This document shows positions 11,943-24,691 of a DNA stretch of 64,000 bases, piece after piece. Position 1 is the first letter of the stretch. Every line of letters starts with the position of its first letter. Under the pieces are notes generated by a model. That model made no database searches, was not told the DNA's origin, and saw only the letters and a list, made by a program, of their open reading frames with translations. Source of the stretch: Bigelowiella natans CCMP2755 (lineage: Eukaryota > Cercozoa > Chlorarachniophyceae); assembly GCA_000320545.1 (NCBI GenBank), contig ADNK01000029.1:141057-205056 (forward strand), given 5' to 3'. Both the position numbers and the translations under genes were made by a program.

Positions 11943-14483
11943 TGGTTCTTTGCTTCCCCTCCCGAAGAAGGCAAGGCTCGGCGGGCACACCTCTTATTCT
12001 GTTTTTATGCGATTCCTTGTTGAGCACGTCTTCCAGCTCCCCGGGACTATATACATACATACATACATACATACATACACATACCGAGGAGGAGAAGAGA
12101 GGGGTAGTACACAAACAAAACAAATCACATTCCGAATGTTGCGTTGTTGTAGCTCACGTTTTCCAGGTGGTGATTGTTTCTATTTTCAGTTACGGTCAAT
12201 ATCGTAGTGGTAGACTTGGAGGGGACAGCTTGACCCCTATGCCCACCTTATAGGCTTCTTTCGCTTTGGTGGCACTGGTGCAGACATCGTAGGATGGATT
12301 TGATCGATTCCAAACGACTATATGAAGGCACGTGATTCAGCATCGTCGTCATCATGATGATAATGGGTCATCATCATCATCATCATGATCATCATCATTA
12401 TCATCATATATCCATCTCAATCTAAACTCGCCTATCACTCTCCCCGTTGTCTTTCAAACACCATTGAGTACCTTGAAGAACGTAAATGCGTCTTTCGGGT
12501 GTACCTTTCAAGAGAAATTAACAAAAAAGGAAAAAAGCAAAATGAGCTGCAAAAAGAAAAGGGTGATATTGAAGGCTGCTTTGCTCAATTACTGGTCTTC
12601 CCCGCAGATCCAATACCGAATAGCACTCCATATAAAGAGAATTAATCGGAACGATGTGCTCGTACCATGGCGTGTTGATTTCAGCCATTATTGTTCCATA
12701 CCTGGTTGTACCATGTTATAGATCACTTGAACGTGAGTGTTGTGCTTGTGTAGTTGTGTATGCATGTAGCATAGACAAAATTTTCGCTTATATCTTTGCC
12801 AGTCATTCCTACTAGCCAAAGGTCTTACTTCTGGCTCATCTCAGAGACGAACAGGGAACGTTGTTCCTGCATTAAAGATTGGGAAGTTTCATGACAATGA
12901 AGACAAAAAGTTCTTTAAACAATATATAAATATTATATTAATTATATATTTACAATATACATATTTTACGTATGACTGAATCATCCAAATTTAGTGGTTA
13001 CCTTTGAGAGCCCTAAGAACCAGTTTGAATATCTTGCATTCATGGAAAACAACCAATACAGCAACAGCGCAATTCCATCAGTTCGGTAGCGTTCTTAAGC
13101 AGCGTGAAAAAAACAGACTCACAAGAGGCAGATGAACTGAGCTGGGACACTAGGATTGTCAGCAGGTACACTGAGGCAATTCATATTTAGCATTCAGCAC
13201 TCGGCAAGGGAGGGAGGGAGGGAGGGAGGGAGGGAGGCCTCACTCGTTACAATCTTCTATTTTGTTCTTCAAGTTTGGTAGAGAATAAGAAATATGCACG
13301 TACTATTTTTCGACTGGCTGCTCCGCGGGCCAGACCATGCAGGTATTCTTAGATCCCCTGCACAGCAATCAGCATTTACTAAATACATCTATATTTCAAA
13401 AATAATATAGGTGCTACATATTAAGCCATCAGCAACTTACGCGACTAGGTATGGGATTTCATCTGCGACAAGGCATCCCAGCTTCGCGTTCTCTCCTAAT
13501 TGTTATGATTTCAAATCTATTACTCGAAAATTGAAAATGTTGCTCAATTCAAGTGAACGCCGTACCATTCGATTTCGCTGTGGTGTAGAAACCTCCAGCA
13601 TCGTTTATTGTTTTTCCTGGGTAGACAATGAGATCCGAGACGACACAAAGTAGGCATGTAAATAGCATCACTGAGCTGTTGCTATGAAATGGCTCAATGG
13701 ATAGGGAAAAACAAACCATCATAGAAGAAAATTGCAGCGGAAGCATTTGACTCTTCGTCTTCATCGCTTGCAACCAGGCCACTAAATTTGGGTATTCCCT
13801 AAGAGGAGGATTGATCCTTACTTAATCGAGAATGATACATCCTTTGGTTTATAGAGGAACAATTTTCAGCAATAATTACCTTAAAGATACGAGTAATCCG
13901 TTTTGTGCCTCCTCCTCCTCCTCCTCCACCTTTGCCGCCGCCTTTGGATGTGACAATGATCCTATGCAATCCACGTGGCATGAGCTCCCGTAGCATCGGA
14001 GACACAGTGTAGCTGATGATAATTCATTTTTAAGCAACAGATCATCTACAGTAATCTCATATATACTGGTCTTACAGGCCATCGTCGCTCATGCCCCCAG
14101 CCACGGATTTATACGGTCTTCCCCTCTTGCTGTTCAGCCATTTCCTAAACTTAAAAATCTCCAGGCGGAACCCCGTAATTTCAATAGAGTGCTTTTCATA
14201 GTCAAGCACTTGTGGTGTCTTTTTCTGCACAAATGGATGAGCGTTGAGGAAAGCAACCAGAGCCTAAGAGGAATTCATTACTATTATTTTCGCATTTTCA
14301 TATAGTTCCTTCACTGTACGATTTCGCAAAGCAAACACATCACGATGACAGGAAATGCGTTCGAACTTTATAGATTACCTTATCCCTCTGATCAGGAGTA
14401 GTAGCTTTCTTGAAATCGCTGTACGCGCCGCAAACGTTCTCACATTCGATGTCACTTGGGAGGGACCGTGCCTTGGACGCCAT
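10586..14483 (-). CDS. Unrecognised 589-aa protein, 20 exons
   Basis: Exons: 14483-14379, 14263-14076, 14012-13880, 13798-13717, 13616-13566, 13495-13441, 13357-13304, 13170-13123, 13032-13002, 12866-12829, 12701-12617, 12504-12472, 12317-12247, 12046-11989, 11893-11737, 11552-11445, 11328-11297, 11218-11012, 10900-10847, 10765-10586. All junctions keep phase and sum to 590 codons. I do not recognise the family. Visible traits are a Gly run after VTSKGGGK (exon 3), an acidic patch SDEDEESNAS, a Lys-rich stretch KSGSKKKNQKK, and an aromatic C-terminal part (LWEEWFAFGKGFSEWW) ending in Glu-rich helix. There is no signal peptide or membrane segment, so a nuclear or cytosolic soluble protein is likely. 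An alternative reading with a TAA at 12827-12825 would split it into two tandem genes. The in-phase donor GTAAGA at that point and three further coding exons favour one gene. Confidence 0.72.
11900..11940. repeat. (AT)n tract directly abutting a splice acceptor
   Basis: On the minus strand the (AT)n run ends within a few bases of the AG acceptor of the exon starting at 11893, so the microsatellite supplies the 3' splice-site region. Confidence 0.85.
12051..12079. repeat. (ACAT)n tetranucleotide repeat at a splice acceptor
   Basis: About seven copies, on the minus strand just upstream of the acceptor of the exon starting at 12046. Confidence 0.85.
13207..13237. repeat. (GGGA)n repeat in intron
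   Basis: About seven copies of GGGA in the intron between exons 7 and 8 of the unknown minus-strand gene. Confidence 0.85.
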
Positions 14484-15238
14484 TTTCGACCTTTCACGGA
14501 ACCTTCCCCTTCTTCAACTTTCTGGTGCCCGATTCCCGGTTTACATACTAAAACGCACTTAATTTCGGAAGGGCGACAACAAATATTCAAGTCGTACTAC
14601 AAAACAAAGGCCGATATTATAGTTTGACACCTCAGAAGTACCAAATCCTTGAATTCCGCCTTCTATTGGCGATAAGCTGTCCCCGCGATAAAATAAACTA
14701 AAAAAATCTTATTTTTGGGGTGCGGTCAAAACAAGCGCTGTGATGATGCGCTAGTCTTTTCGCAGTATTCAAGGGCGTTTCCCTTAGTCCCCGGTATGAT
14801 GCCGATTTTCGCTTATTGAGAAAGCTAAATCCCGGAATCCCCGACACCACAGAAACGTCTAGAAGTGTAACCACTAATTTTGGCCCCCAGAGCGAATCCT
14901 GAGGGGTCGGACGGAGGAAGTCTTTGGCCAGCGATTCATAGAGCATAGCAAGTCTCAGGGCTAGGACCAGCAACATTGGTAAGGATTGCTATTGTAATGA
15001 CGAATACGTAGAAAATTTGTTGAAAATTCCAGGAACTGCATTTCAGAGAATAACCCCTTCTCCATTGTTAGGGGACAGGATAGCGTGTGGCAACACAAAC
15101 TAGATTAACGATCGCACAATGTCCAAGAAGAGGAGAGACTACTAAATCAACATCTAGAGGATAAGGTGATAAATACATTACCAGAAGCTCAGAGGGCGAG
15201 GGCGAAATACTTTTTCCCTATTTCGTTATGATATTTCT
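14484..15238. promoter_or_regulatory. Divergent intergenic region unknown protein / CaV
   Basis: 755 bp between two divergent start codons. No exon with convincing phase was found. It should hold both promoters; no classical element was recognised. Confidence 0.4.
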
Positions 15239-18200
15239 ATGATTGAGGATCTGCAGAATGTTAAGAGTAATATGATTATAAAGTTGGTCAGGACAATAGC
15301 CAACGAAATTTATTCGATCAAGATGTCAGTGGATAATGAAGAAGATAGGCCCCCGGTATACGAGGGCAAATCGTTGTACATATTTGAAGTGGACAATTGT
15401 TTGCGGAAAGCTTGCATAAATACGATCGATTCTACCATATTTGGAGGTAATAGATGTACATTGATCATAGGATTCGAGATATATATAATCAATCCTTGTC
15501 GGTATTATTATGTTTTAGGCTTTATCCTTCTTACGATTCTCGTCAATTGCATTTTCTTGACTCTTGACGATGGCGATCCGAACTCGAGGATAAGCAAGAT
15601 ATCTGTTGTAGCAGATCACACCTTCACAGCGATCTTCACTGCAGAAGCCGTTGTACGAATAATAGGACAAGGATTCTATTGGTGTGGAAAGGATTCATAC
15701 CTTCGCGACAGTTACAACTGCTTAGATTTCCTCGTCGTTGTACTCTCGTAAGTTCCAAAGCTTTGATTCAATCTACGAAGGTTTCAAAAAATGTACTCAT
15801 GCTTCTTCAGGTTCGTTTCATTTGCTGGATCGGGAGCGAATCTCTCTTTCTTTAGGGCACTTAGAATTTTAAAGCCCCTCAGAGCCATTAAGGCAATCAA
15901 AGGTCTACAAGACAAACTCTAAATGAAGAAAATCTCTGACTAACATCTTACCATAAATCAGGATTGCGGACTTTAACTTCAGCCTTGTTCGAGTCATTAG
16001 AAGGACTTGGCAACGTTCTGTTGTTCTTCTCATTTTGTTTATTTGTCTTCGGCATCATTGGCATGCAAGCCTTTGGAGGCCGCCTGAAGAACAGATGTCT
16101 GGAAGGAGGCACCACTACAGGTTTCATGAGTGGATTTTGTCAGTTTCACTTGATGATTGAATAGCATAGCTCAGAATATATTTGTCATTAGGCTGGTTAG
16201 ATAGAACTTGCTGGCCAAATTCACTTTTGGATGCATACTCCTGCCGAAGCGACGAATCTTGTGCGGATTACGGCAGAAACCCTAGTGAAGGTGTAGTGTC
16301 ATTCGACAACATACTGGTTTCTTGGCTCACAATTCTGCAAGTTACGAGTCTAGAGGGATGGGTAGACGTGATGTACTACTGCGGCGATGCTGTCAGTAAG
16401 TCCATCTCTGCCTTCTACTTCATCTTATGCGTTATGATTCTCTCCCTTTTTGTGAGAAACCTCATCTTGGCAGTCCTTTTCATTAAATTCAATGCGGAAA
16501 AGCATACTTACCAAGAACAAGAAATACCAGAAACAGATTTCATACCTTTCCTCGGCGATTCAGTGCAATTAAAACCAGTAAATGACCCCACATCTAGCGC
16601 AGAAAGGAAGTTATTCTCAAAGCGAGATTCTAAAGAGCTCAGCAATAAGGTACCAGATGCATTTCTTAGTTGGCGTACTGACTGTCCTGAATTCCCAACT
16701 CAAAATTTGTCGTTGATATCAGATACATGCTGCGGAGGACGAAAAGAAACAACTTGTCCTCTCACCAAACAAAGTTGGAAACGATGAGTCGAAACACAAG
16801 GCCAAAGAGATAGTTCTAGACGATGGAAAATCTTTATCAGGATTACCGACAACTGAGAATAAAAACTCAGAACAAAATATCCCCAGCGAAAGCAGGAGTC
16901 CAGAAGCAGCTCCTCTTTTGAACAACTCAGAACAGCCACTAGTGGCGCGTTCCCAAGGTAATGGCGAAGCAGAAATAAAAAGTAAATCAAATGGTGAGCA
17001 GCCACAGGCAATGGAAGCGGACGGCTCGCATGATTCAAAACTGCAGCCACCCCGTACATTAGGCTTGGACAAAGGGGTTTCTCCGCAACCAGCTTTTATT
17101 CTTCCACCCCGAAGGGGGCGTCGTGGAAGGGGGGGAGGAAATCGTGGAAATGGTAAGAGGAGGGGAGGTGGGAGACAGCCGGCGGGTAGAGGGAGGCAAG
17201 CGAAGCTTCCCACCGTAATAGAGAAGGAGAAGCGCTCTGGCATGGACGTAACAGCACAGGATGAGGCTAAACTCCAATCTAAGATGTCAGCTGCATCGCC
17301 CACCCCTTCGGCCGAAGAAGAGCCAAAGGGAACCATAGAATTGCAGCAATCAGGTGAAAATAAGAGCAAAGAGGCGCCAGACGATGTAAAACCAAATCAA
17401 AGTCAAAACGTCATGGTAGGAAAAGAAGGGACGAAGCGGAAACCCAAAAGTGCAGGATCAACAGCAAAGCTGCGAGAAGACGTGGAGCTGGACATAATTG
17501 AAAGAAAGGACAAATCTGCGAGAAAGCAGGGGCAAGATGGTCGCTTGGAAGACTTGGAGATGAAGCCCCTGATAAGCTTATCACCTGATGATACAGAGCA
17601 GCAACCAAACGTTAGAATCACCAACGATGTGCTTCAGCAGTACACAGATAGTAATGCTACAAATGCAGCCGATAAATCACAAAATCAAGTCCCGTCATTG
17701 CAATTAGTTCCCGGAATCCATACTTTTGAAGAGAAGGGAGCATCTAGTAATGAACGGAAGAGGGGTGATTCGCGAACTGAGCTTGACTTTATCAAGGAAA
17801 TGGAGTGCTACAATCGAGACTGGTGCTGCTTTGATTGCCCGACTTGGTGGGATGAACGCATCCAATCGAAACTTCACGATTTCGTCGTCACGCCAGCATT
17901 TCAAGGATGGATCTCCATCGCGATTTTTGTCAACACGATTCTGCTGTGTATTGAACACTACGATATGAGTGAGGAGCTCGCCAATTTCCTGGATGGAATG
18001 AACATCTTCCTGACGATCGTCTTCGCGCTGGAGATGGTTCTTAAGATCGTAGGATTGGGGTGGCAGGAGTACTGCGACGACAACATGAACATATTCGATG
18101 CCTTAGTGGTAATCATCTCGTTCATAGAACTCTCCTTGGGATCATCCAGTGGGCTCACCGCTCTCAGATGCTTCCGACTACTGCGGCTACTAAAATTATT

Positions 18201-21200
18201 CCGAAACTGGCCTGACTTGCGCTCGAAAGTGGACGCGCTGTTCAACTCGATGGAGGAAATTCTGTACTTCGTGGGCTTGGTGTTTTTGTTCATGTTCATT
18301 TATGCAATTCTTGGGGTACAGTTGTTCCGAGGGAAGTTCGTGATTGACGGAGAGACTCAACGCCCAAACTTTGACACATTCCTATGGAGCATGTTGACAG
18401 TTTTCCAAATTATTACGGGTGAGAACTGGAATGAGATATTGGCAGTCGGGGTTCGTGTCGCCGGATGGGGTTCTTCAATGTACTTTGTGACTCTGTACCT
18501 TTTCGGTAGTGTCCTACTCGACCTGTTCTTGGCAATCTTGCTCACTCATCTTATGGACGCTGAGAAGGAAGAGCACCAATTTGGTGGTGTATCCTTCTCC
18601 GACCTCATGATATCTGCAGTGTTGTGCCGTTTTAGAGAGCCAACACCCGAAGAAAATCCAAATACGTCGTCGTCACGTTCGAAGGTCGTCGATAATTATC
18701 CTCCTATTCTCTCCGCTCGTGAGGTTAGGACCGATTCGACAGAGCAACCGCCTCTTATCTTGCCGTCTCCTTCCACTAAAGTGGAGGGACAAGAAAACAA
18801 ACCGACGAAGCCGAAATTGGTACTCGCCAAAAGTTTTTCCTCCAACTTCTTATCATCGCCCTTACCAACAGTTGACGAGACTTCTCCTGTTGACTGTTCT
18901 GAACAAGACGTGAAATCCCTATCAATCGGTACCAAGAGCGGTGGTAGGCCACCTCGCAAAAGCAGAGCGAAGCGACAGAAGACGTTAATCAGAACACGTT
19001 CCTTTACGGCATCTGAGCGAAAGGGGGAGAAGGAAACTTCCAGCCCAGCTGACGCTATTTTCATTCAAGCGAAAAACGAAGTTCTTGAAAACCCAACTCT
19101 GCCTGCAGCGGCGTATTCTAAGCGCGCGAAGGAAAAAGTCATCATTGTCGAAGGAAAATCATTTTTGTTGTTCTCCCCTGATAATTCTTTCCGTATGATG
19201 GTGCTGAACATCGTGGAGAGTGAGAAGTTCACGGCTTTCATCATGTTCCTGATCTTCTTCAGTTGCGTGCTCTTAACCCTCGACCAACCACGATTGGACC
19301 CGGGTAGTACCCTCGGCAAGTTTCTGTTTATCAGCGACATAGTGCTCACAGCGATATTCACTCTCGAGATGCTGCTCAAGTGCATCGCATTCGGGTGTTG
19401 GGGCTCAAATAAGGTGCACCCGGAGGATTTTGATGAAATGGACACATCAGATCAAAAGGAAGGAGACAAGGCACTTAGCCCAAGCTCGCTTGCATTACAA
19501 GGAGAGTTAACGCACAGGGGATTTGCTTTGAATCATATGGTAGCCGATGAAGTGGAAGAGTCAAGCGACGAAATACAGGGTCCATATTTCACTGACGGCT
19601 GGAACGTTCTGGATGCAGTCGTAGTTTTCATATCTCTGGTCAACATTTTTGCAGGCTCTCTTGCCTTCTTTAAAGCATTCCGAGCCTTGCGTTCGCTGAG
19701 AGCTTTGCGTGCAGTGTCTCGTTCTGAGGAAACCAAGGTTGTGATGAAGACCATCATAAAGACGTTCTTCAAGCTGCACAACATCTTGCTCATTGCACTC
19801 ATGATCTTCATAATATTCGCGGTGATTGGGGTCCAGTTTTTCCAAGGGCGGCTGCGTATGTGTATTGGTGACGATGGAACTCGGTACCCAGATCTAAACA
19901 TCGATACATGCGAATCCTTGGGACATACCTGGAAAAATCCAGAATTGCGCAACTTCGATAATACCGGAAGTGCCATGATCCTCCTTTTTGAGGTCGCTTC
20001 TATGGAGATGTGGCCAGACATTATGTTCAGCGTGATCGATGCAACGCCACCTGGAGAGCCCCCGAAAGAGAACTACAACCCCCCGGCGTCTTTGTACTTC
20101 GTGACATTCTTGGTTCTCGGATCGTTCCTGATCGTGTCGATGTTTGTGGGAGCTGTAGTAGGCGTGTACGAGGAGGAATCTGACAAGCTCATGGAACGAG
20201 CAGACGGAGAGGATCAGGATCTCGCCGACCTCAAGAAACTTTGGCTTGAGGTGTACAAGATTATGGTGGAAAACAAACCATCGTACGTGATGATGGAGCC
20301 TGAGGAGGAATGGCGGAAAAAATTCTTCTTCGTCGCCGAACATGATACGTTTGAAATTTTCATCATGTCGGTGATCTGTATCAACGTGTTATTGATGGCG
20401 ATGTCATACCATGGCGCATCTGAAGAATACCTTTTCGGCCTGGAGATCCTGAATACAATCTGCAGCTGCATATTTATGTTGGAGATGGTTATTAAAATGA
20501 TAGGTTTAGGACTCAAGCAATATTTTGGGAACGGCTGGAATCAATTCGATTTCTTTCTTGTGATGGTTTCCATATTAACGATGGCTCTGCAGAGTGTCGT
20601 CACACTGGCGGTGGATCCAACTATCTTCAGAATATTTAGGATTTTGCGAATTTTCAGACTTCTTCCTAAGGCGGAGGGACTTAAAAAAATGATTCGAACG
20701 TTAAAGTTTTCCCTCCCAGCGCTATACAATATCCTCTTCTTGCTGGGGCTCTTCATCTTCGTCTTTGCCGTGATGGGAATGTCCCTGTTTGGTAAAGTGA
20801 AGCATGGGGATTTCCTGGACGATCACGCCAACTTTGAACTCTTCCCAACCGCAGTAGTAACGCTCTTCAGGATCACAACCGGGGAGAGTTGGAATGGAAT
20901 CATGCACGACTGCATGATTCAGCCACCAGAGTGCACGAAAGGAGAGGACTGTGGCAGCGTTCCCTGGGCGTTAATCTTCTTTCCGCTCTATATCCTAGTA
21001 TCATTTTACGCTATGCTCAATCTATTCGTCGCTGTTGTCCTCAAAAACTTTGAGGCCGAAGAAGGAAAATCGGGAGACGGCAACAAAGAATTCTGGGGAA
21101 AATCCCCCGTTCTGCAGGGTGATATTGAGAAGTATTGCGAGATGTGGTCCGAAGTCTTCCCAAATAAACGATACATTCATTTGGATCAGTTGATCAAGTG

Positions 21201-21762
21201 GGGTGTACACCTCCAGCTTGTCAACTCAGAGGAAAAAGTTGATAAGAAGGATGGGACGACGATAAAGAAGACGCGGCATTTCCCTCTAAAGGTTACTCGT
21301 AGGGAAATGAAAGCCCTGAATATCCCATTGTGGAACGACAAGGTGCACTACCTGAGCCTGCTTCAGAAGATATGCCTAAAAAAATTCGTGCAGCGTTTCG
21401 AAATGCTGCACCAAATGAAAACAGAGAAAGCTCTGAAAAATGGGGAAAAGCCTCCTAAACCCATAACTGGTAGCGTAGAAGCTACCTTCCTCAAAGGTAT
21501 AAATAGAGACAACCAGATGCTTCAATGCATCAACGCGTCTGCCCAGGGAGAGTACCCGGAATTATCTAAATTAAAAAATTTCGTTTTCTTGAGCAACCAG
21601 TACTTTGCAGCTGGTCTTCTTAAGAATTGGTGGTTTGCTAGGAAAGCAGCGAGGGGCGAGAAAGTAAGGACCAGAGAGGCAGTGGTCGAGGAGGAGGAAG
21701 ATGTCGGAATTTGTCAACAAGTGTTAGACAAACTAAAAGAAATATTTTGCTGCAGAGAATAA
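15239..21762 (+). CDS. Four-domain voltage-gated calcium channel alpha-1-like subunit
   Basis: Six exons (15239-15446, 15519-15747, 15811-15902, 15962-16120, 16192-16649, 16723-21762) give 2061 aa; an alternative start at 15323 would remove 28 residues. Four ion-transport repeats each have an Arg-rich S4: RALRILKPLRAIKAIK, RCFRLLRLLKLFR, FRALRSLRALRAV and FRIFRILRIFRLLPK. The pore loops carry one Glu each at about residues 282, 948, 1474 and 1768 (SLEGW, TGENW, SMEMW, TGESW). This EEEE ring is typical of calcium-selective channels; sodium channels would have DEKA or similar. The I-II linker (about residues 383-765) is long and Lys/Gly/Pro-rich, and the II-III linker is Ser-rich. The C-tail begins with an EF-hand/GPHD-like region (MWSEVFPNKRYIHLDQLI). 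It would sit in the plasma or ciliary membrane. Five introns crowd the first 1.4 kb, then 5,040 bp are uninterrupted. Confidence 0.95.
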
Positions 21763-21875
21763 GTACAGTCCTCGTATTAATTAATAGGATAGATATTGTC
21801 ACATGGAAGGATGCCAGCCACCAAGCCGCACATTCATGTTCGAGTTGATAAACATTCTCAAGCAGATACAATTTG

Positions 21876-21960
21876 AGCGCTGTAGCCGCTGCTTTGCATA
21901 GCTACATTAGGATGACCATTGAAAAAATTTAAAACATTTCATTACATCCGTCTCATATTA
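21876..21960 (-). repeat. Dispersed ~80-bp element, copy 1 (full)
   Basis: Read on the minus strand it runs from TGAGACGGATGTAATGAA through an AT-rich centre to TCATCCTAATGTAGC and then GCAGCGGCTACAGCGC. GGATG/CATCC and GTAGC/GCTAC can pair as two stems. It closely resembles the copy at 56611-56697. Confidence 0.75.
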
Positions 21961-22253
21961 GCACCCGCTCCTGCTGTTGCAGGCTAGCAGGTAACATCAC
22001 ATGCTCGCTACGATAGCATATTGCATACACATGTCCAGGCTGCTGATCGATCTATTGCTGCATGCAATGCGCATTATAGTATTATTGCATACCATAGCTA
22101 CACTAGTACAGTGCTGTCACATACAGATCGAATGTGTATAACTGTGTAATAACATGCAATATGCATATTTTTACGGTGCTGATATGAGATTCGTGTAAGC
22201 TAGCTGAACTGATCAATAGATTTTTATGATTATTCATATCGACGCATAATATG

Positions 22254-22310
22254 GGCTACATCAGGATGACCATTGAAAAAATTTAATTCTTCATTACATC
22301 CGTCTCATAA
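22254..22310 (-). repeat. Dispersed element, copy 2 (partial)
   Basis: Shares GGCTACATCAGGATGACCAT, the AT-rich centre and ATTACATCCGTCTCATA with copy 1. The GCAGCGGCTACAGC half is missing. Confidence 0.75.
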
Positions 22311-22799
22311 TATGGGCTCGCTAGTAGCGCGGCAAGCAGCACATACATACAGAGACTGTTTTTACTTATAATTGGCATCGTTAGGTTGCATTAATAATTG
22401 TCTAGACTATGGATCGCACATATGCCATCATGCTCACCGGTATACTTTATCGCAATTCATGCTAGGTACAAATAACGATGCTTTGCAGCCATCTACGTCG
22501 TTGCATCGAACCCTGAATTGGCCATTGCATGATGCATTATATGCTACTGTCAGCTGATGCGATGCGGCTTGTCGACTCTGTAGCAGCATCGCCTTCATTT
22601 ATGCGTGTATGTGAAGAATTAAAGTCTGGGCTGCACCCTATGCTACACACACACATGCTAGGACGCTCTAGCGCTGCCGGAAGCGACTGGAATAAAGTGT
22701 AGGCTACGCTACTACTATGCGTTGGTGTTTGTTATTTGCACAACGCATGCAATAATGCAAGCACACGGAATCTACATCATTTGGCACTGTTAACCCTCA

Positions 22800-24691
22800 T
22801 TAGTCTTCGATTAAAACTTCGCGAAGCTTTCTGATGAAACGCCTTGCGTAAAAATCGCGATAATAAGCAGGCAGCCGACTTAACAAGCGAATAGCCTTTG
22901 ATACACCTGTATGATGTCAGCGGAACGTTCGGAATTCTTAAGATATAGTATATTATGATACTTCTATAAGTCAAAAAAACCTTCATCCGCTCTTCTTGCA
23001 AAAACTAAATCGCGATTTCCAAACATATCCTGAGAGAAATAAGTGATTATCAAGGGAAGTGATGCGAAGTGGAACTGAGGACCTTTTTATCATAATTGTC
23101 GGTCGGCAAGCGCCTCCAAAATATGTTCACAGAAACTGAAAACTCCAGGCTTTTCACACTAAATACGTGCACAAATTTGCTATATTTGATATGCAGCATA
23201 TATATATATGTATAATATGTAACACTTTGTCGGCTTGTGTCCAAACGGATTATGTCAAAGGCTATATTTGACGCTTGGAAATACTTGCAACCTGTGCAGC
23301 CAGAAAGCGGGTATGAAAAGCAAGTCTCCAGGGTTTAGATGGCATTCCCAACGCTTAGCTTCTCCAGCAAGAGGATATCTGCAGAGGAATCACAACAGAA
23401 ACGTCTCTAAAATATACAATATGATATCAGCCCGAATGTATGTAACAATTTGACAGAGAACTAGGCTTAGTCTTCTTCCACTTCTACTTATCTGGATTTA
23501 AATTGCCACCTTCTAGCATCATAGCACCGAGGGTCACAGAGAAGGTCATTGCTTTTTTTCGGAACCCCGAAGTACGTTTGTTGTAGTTTATCAATTTCCT
23601 TCGGTGGAAACAAGATGACCTCTTTCCTCCCGCATATCTGCAGAAGAACCTGACCATGTTGCGTAGAAATGAATTTCGTTTCCGCAAATTCAAATAACTA
23701 TAGTTCGCGTACGTTGTCCATAACATCATAGTGCATGAATAGAACTGTTCCAGCGCTACTGATCCGAAGAACGCTTGAGAAAACCTTCTCACTGTACGTA
23801 AACATATAATTTGAAGATATTCGCAGTGTAGCAATAATCTTTGAGATAGTGCACCTTGGAATAAAATCCGGTTTGTGCACATCGTTCGCAATGCCTTTTT
23901 GATGGCGAGGGTTACGCAAACAAATAAATTAGCATTTCAATTTGGATGACTTTTCAGCACTTGCCTGGCCATTGCTTCCAAAAGTCGGGCAGAGTACCTA
24001 GGTCAACAGCACGTCGGGAGAGAATTGTTAAACAAACGCGTCTAATGCGGGGGCTTTCTATTGGTTGACGAAATATATAGGCACTACTTCGGTTTCTAGG
24101 CGTCGCTCTGAAGTATGAGAAATCGCGGGTGACATTCCGTGTGCAATTGTGGCCACTTAATTTTGAGCCCTCAACCAGACTTTCCAGAGACTTTTTTCTA
24201 ATCGGCAGCAACCCACGCTTGGTAGTTAGATCAGTAGCAACGTTGTGTTTGTGATTATAGTCTGTTATTCACTGAGCTTGCTCAAGAATGGCACCACAGA
24301 GGACGACGACGACTTCAAATGGTACTTACTGGAAATTCTTTTGCTTGAAATCGATCAGTGGAACCGCGCTCGTCTGTTTGTATGGTGTGTACATCTTTTT
24401 CTGCCTCACACTAGGTTGTAGGGATTATGCATACTAACCTGCATGCTAACAGCATCTTTACCGAGACCCTAAAGCGTACACCAACTCATAATTTTCATCC
24501 AAGCATGAATGTCCTCGATTTTCGACCTGGATTAGATACGACGAGTTCCTCCATTTGTCAACACAGCAACCCATATCCATTCCGGAGATTATGCATGGAA
24601 GTTCCTTTGGAAATATTGATGCATCAAAGGGAAAATGTTGGTCGTAGTCTGTGCAGGTCAGTAGCATCGACAAGGTATCATCATCCATCAT
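22800..24691 (-). CDS. TYW5-like JmjC hydroxylase of the wybutosine pathway
   Basis: Nine exons (24691-24527, 24404-24330, 24190-24088, 23894-23713, 23649-23510, 23378-23292, 23158-23083, 23029-22981, 22906-22800) give 327 aa, the usual length for TYW5. TYW5 is an Fe(II)/2-oxoglutarate JmjC enzyme that hydroxylates wybutosine at position 37 of tRNA-Phe. The N-terminal part has PKELPCIISGMDMGCCVDKW. The JmjC core has FSSVLRISS, then the iron motif HYDVMDN (His-x-Asp), LLQICGRKEVILFPP, GDLLFIPAFWLH (second iron His) and VNIFWRRLP. The C-terminus ends LPAYYRDFYARRF, also as in the family. Exons 2 and 3 are the least certain. A plus-strand reading frame from 24288 overlaps these exons and was rejected. 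Confidence 0.88.

Larger units (their letters stand above)
21763..22799. other. Convergent junction with repeat elements, CTAG-rich
   Basis: This spacer between the 3' ends of CaV and TYW5 has many CTAG and TGCATGC palindromes and two copies of the dispersed element (see separate entries). No gene was found. Confidence 0.6.

Noticed and set aside
10586-14483. Two tandem minus-strand genes (14483-12825 and 12287-10586)
   Set aside because: A good donor (GTAAGA) at the proposed stop and three further in-phase exons (12701-12617, 12504-12472, 12317-12247) bridge them into one 590-codon frame.
16719-20907. Many long open frames antisense to the CaV exon
   Set aside because: They are shadows of a 5-kb coding exon; none has family motifs or splice signals.
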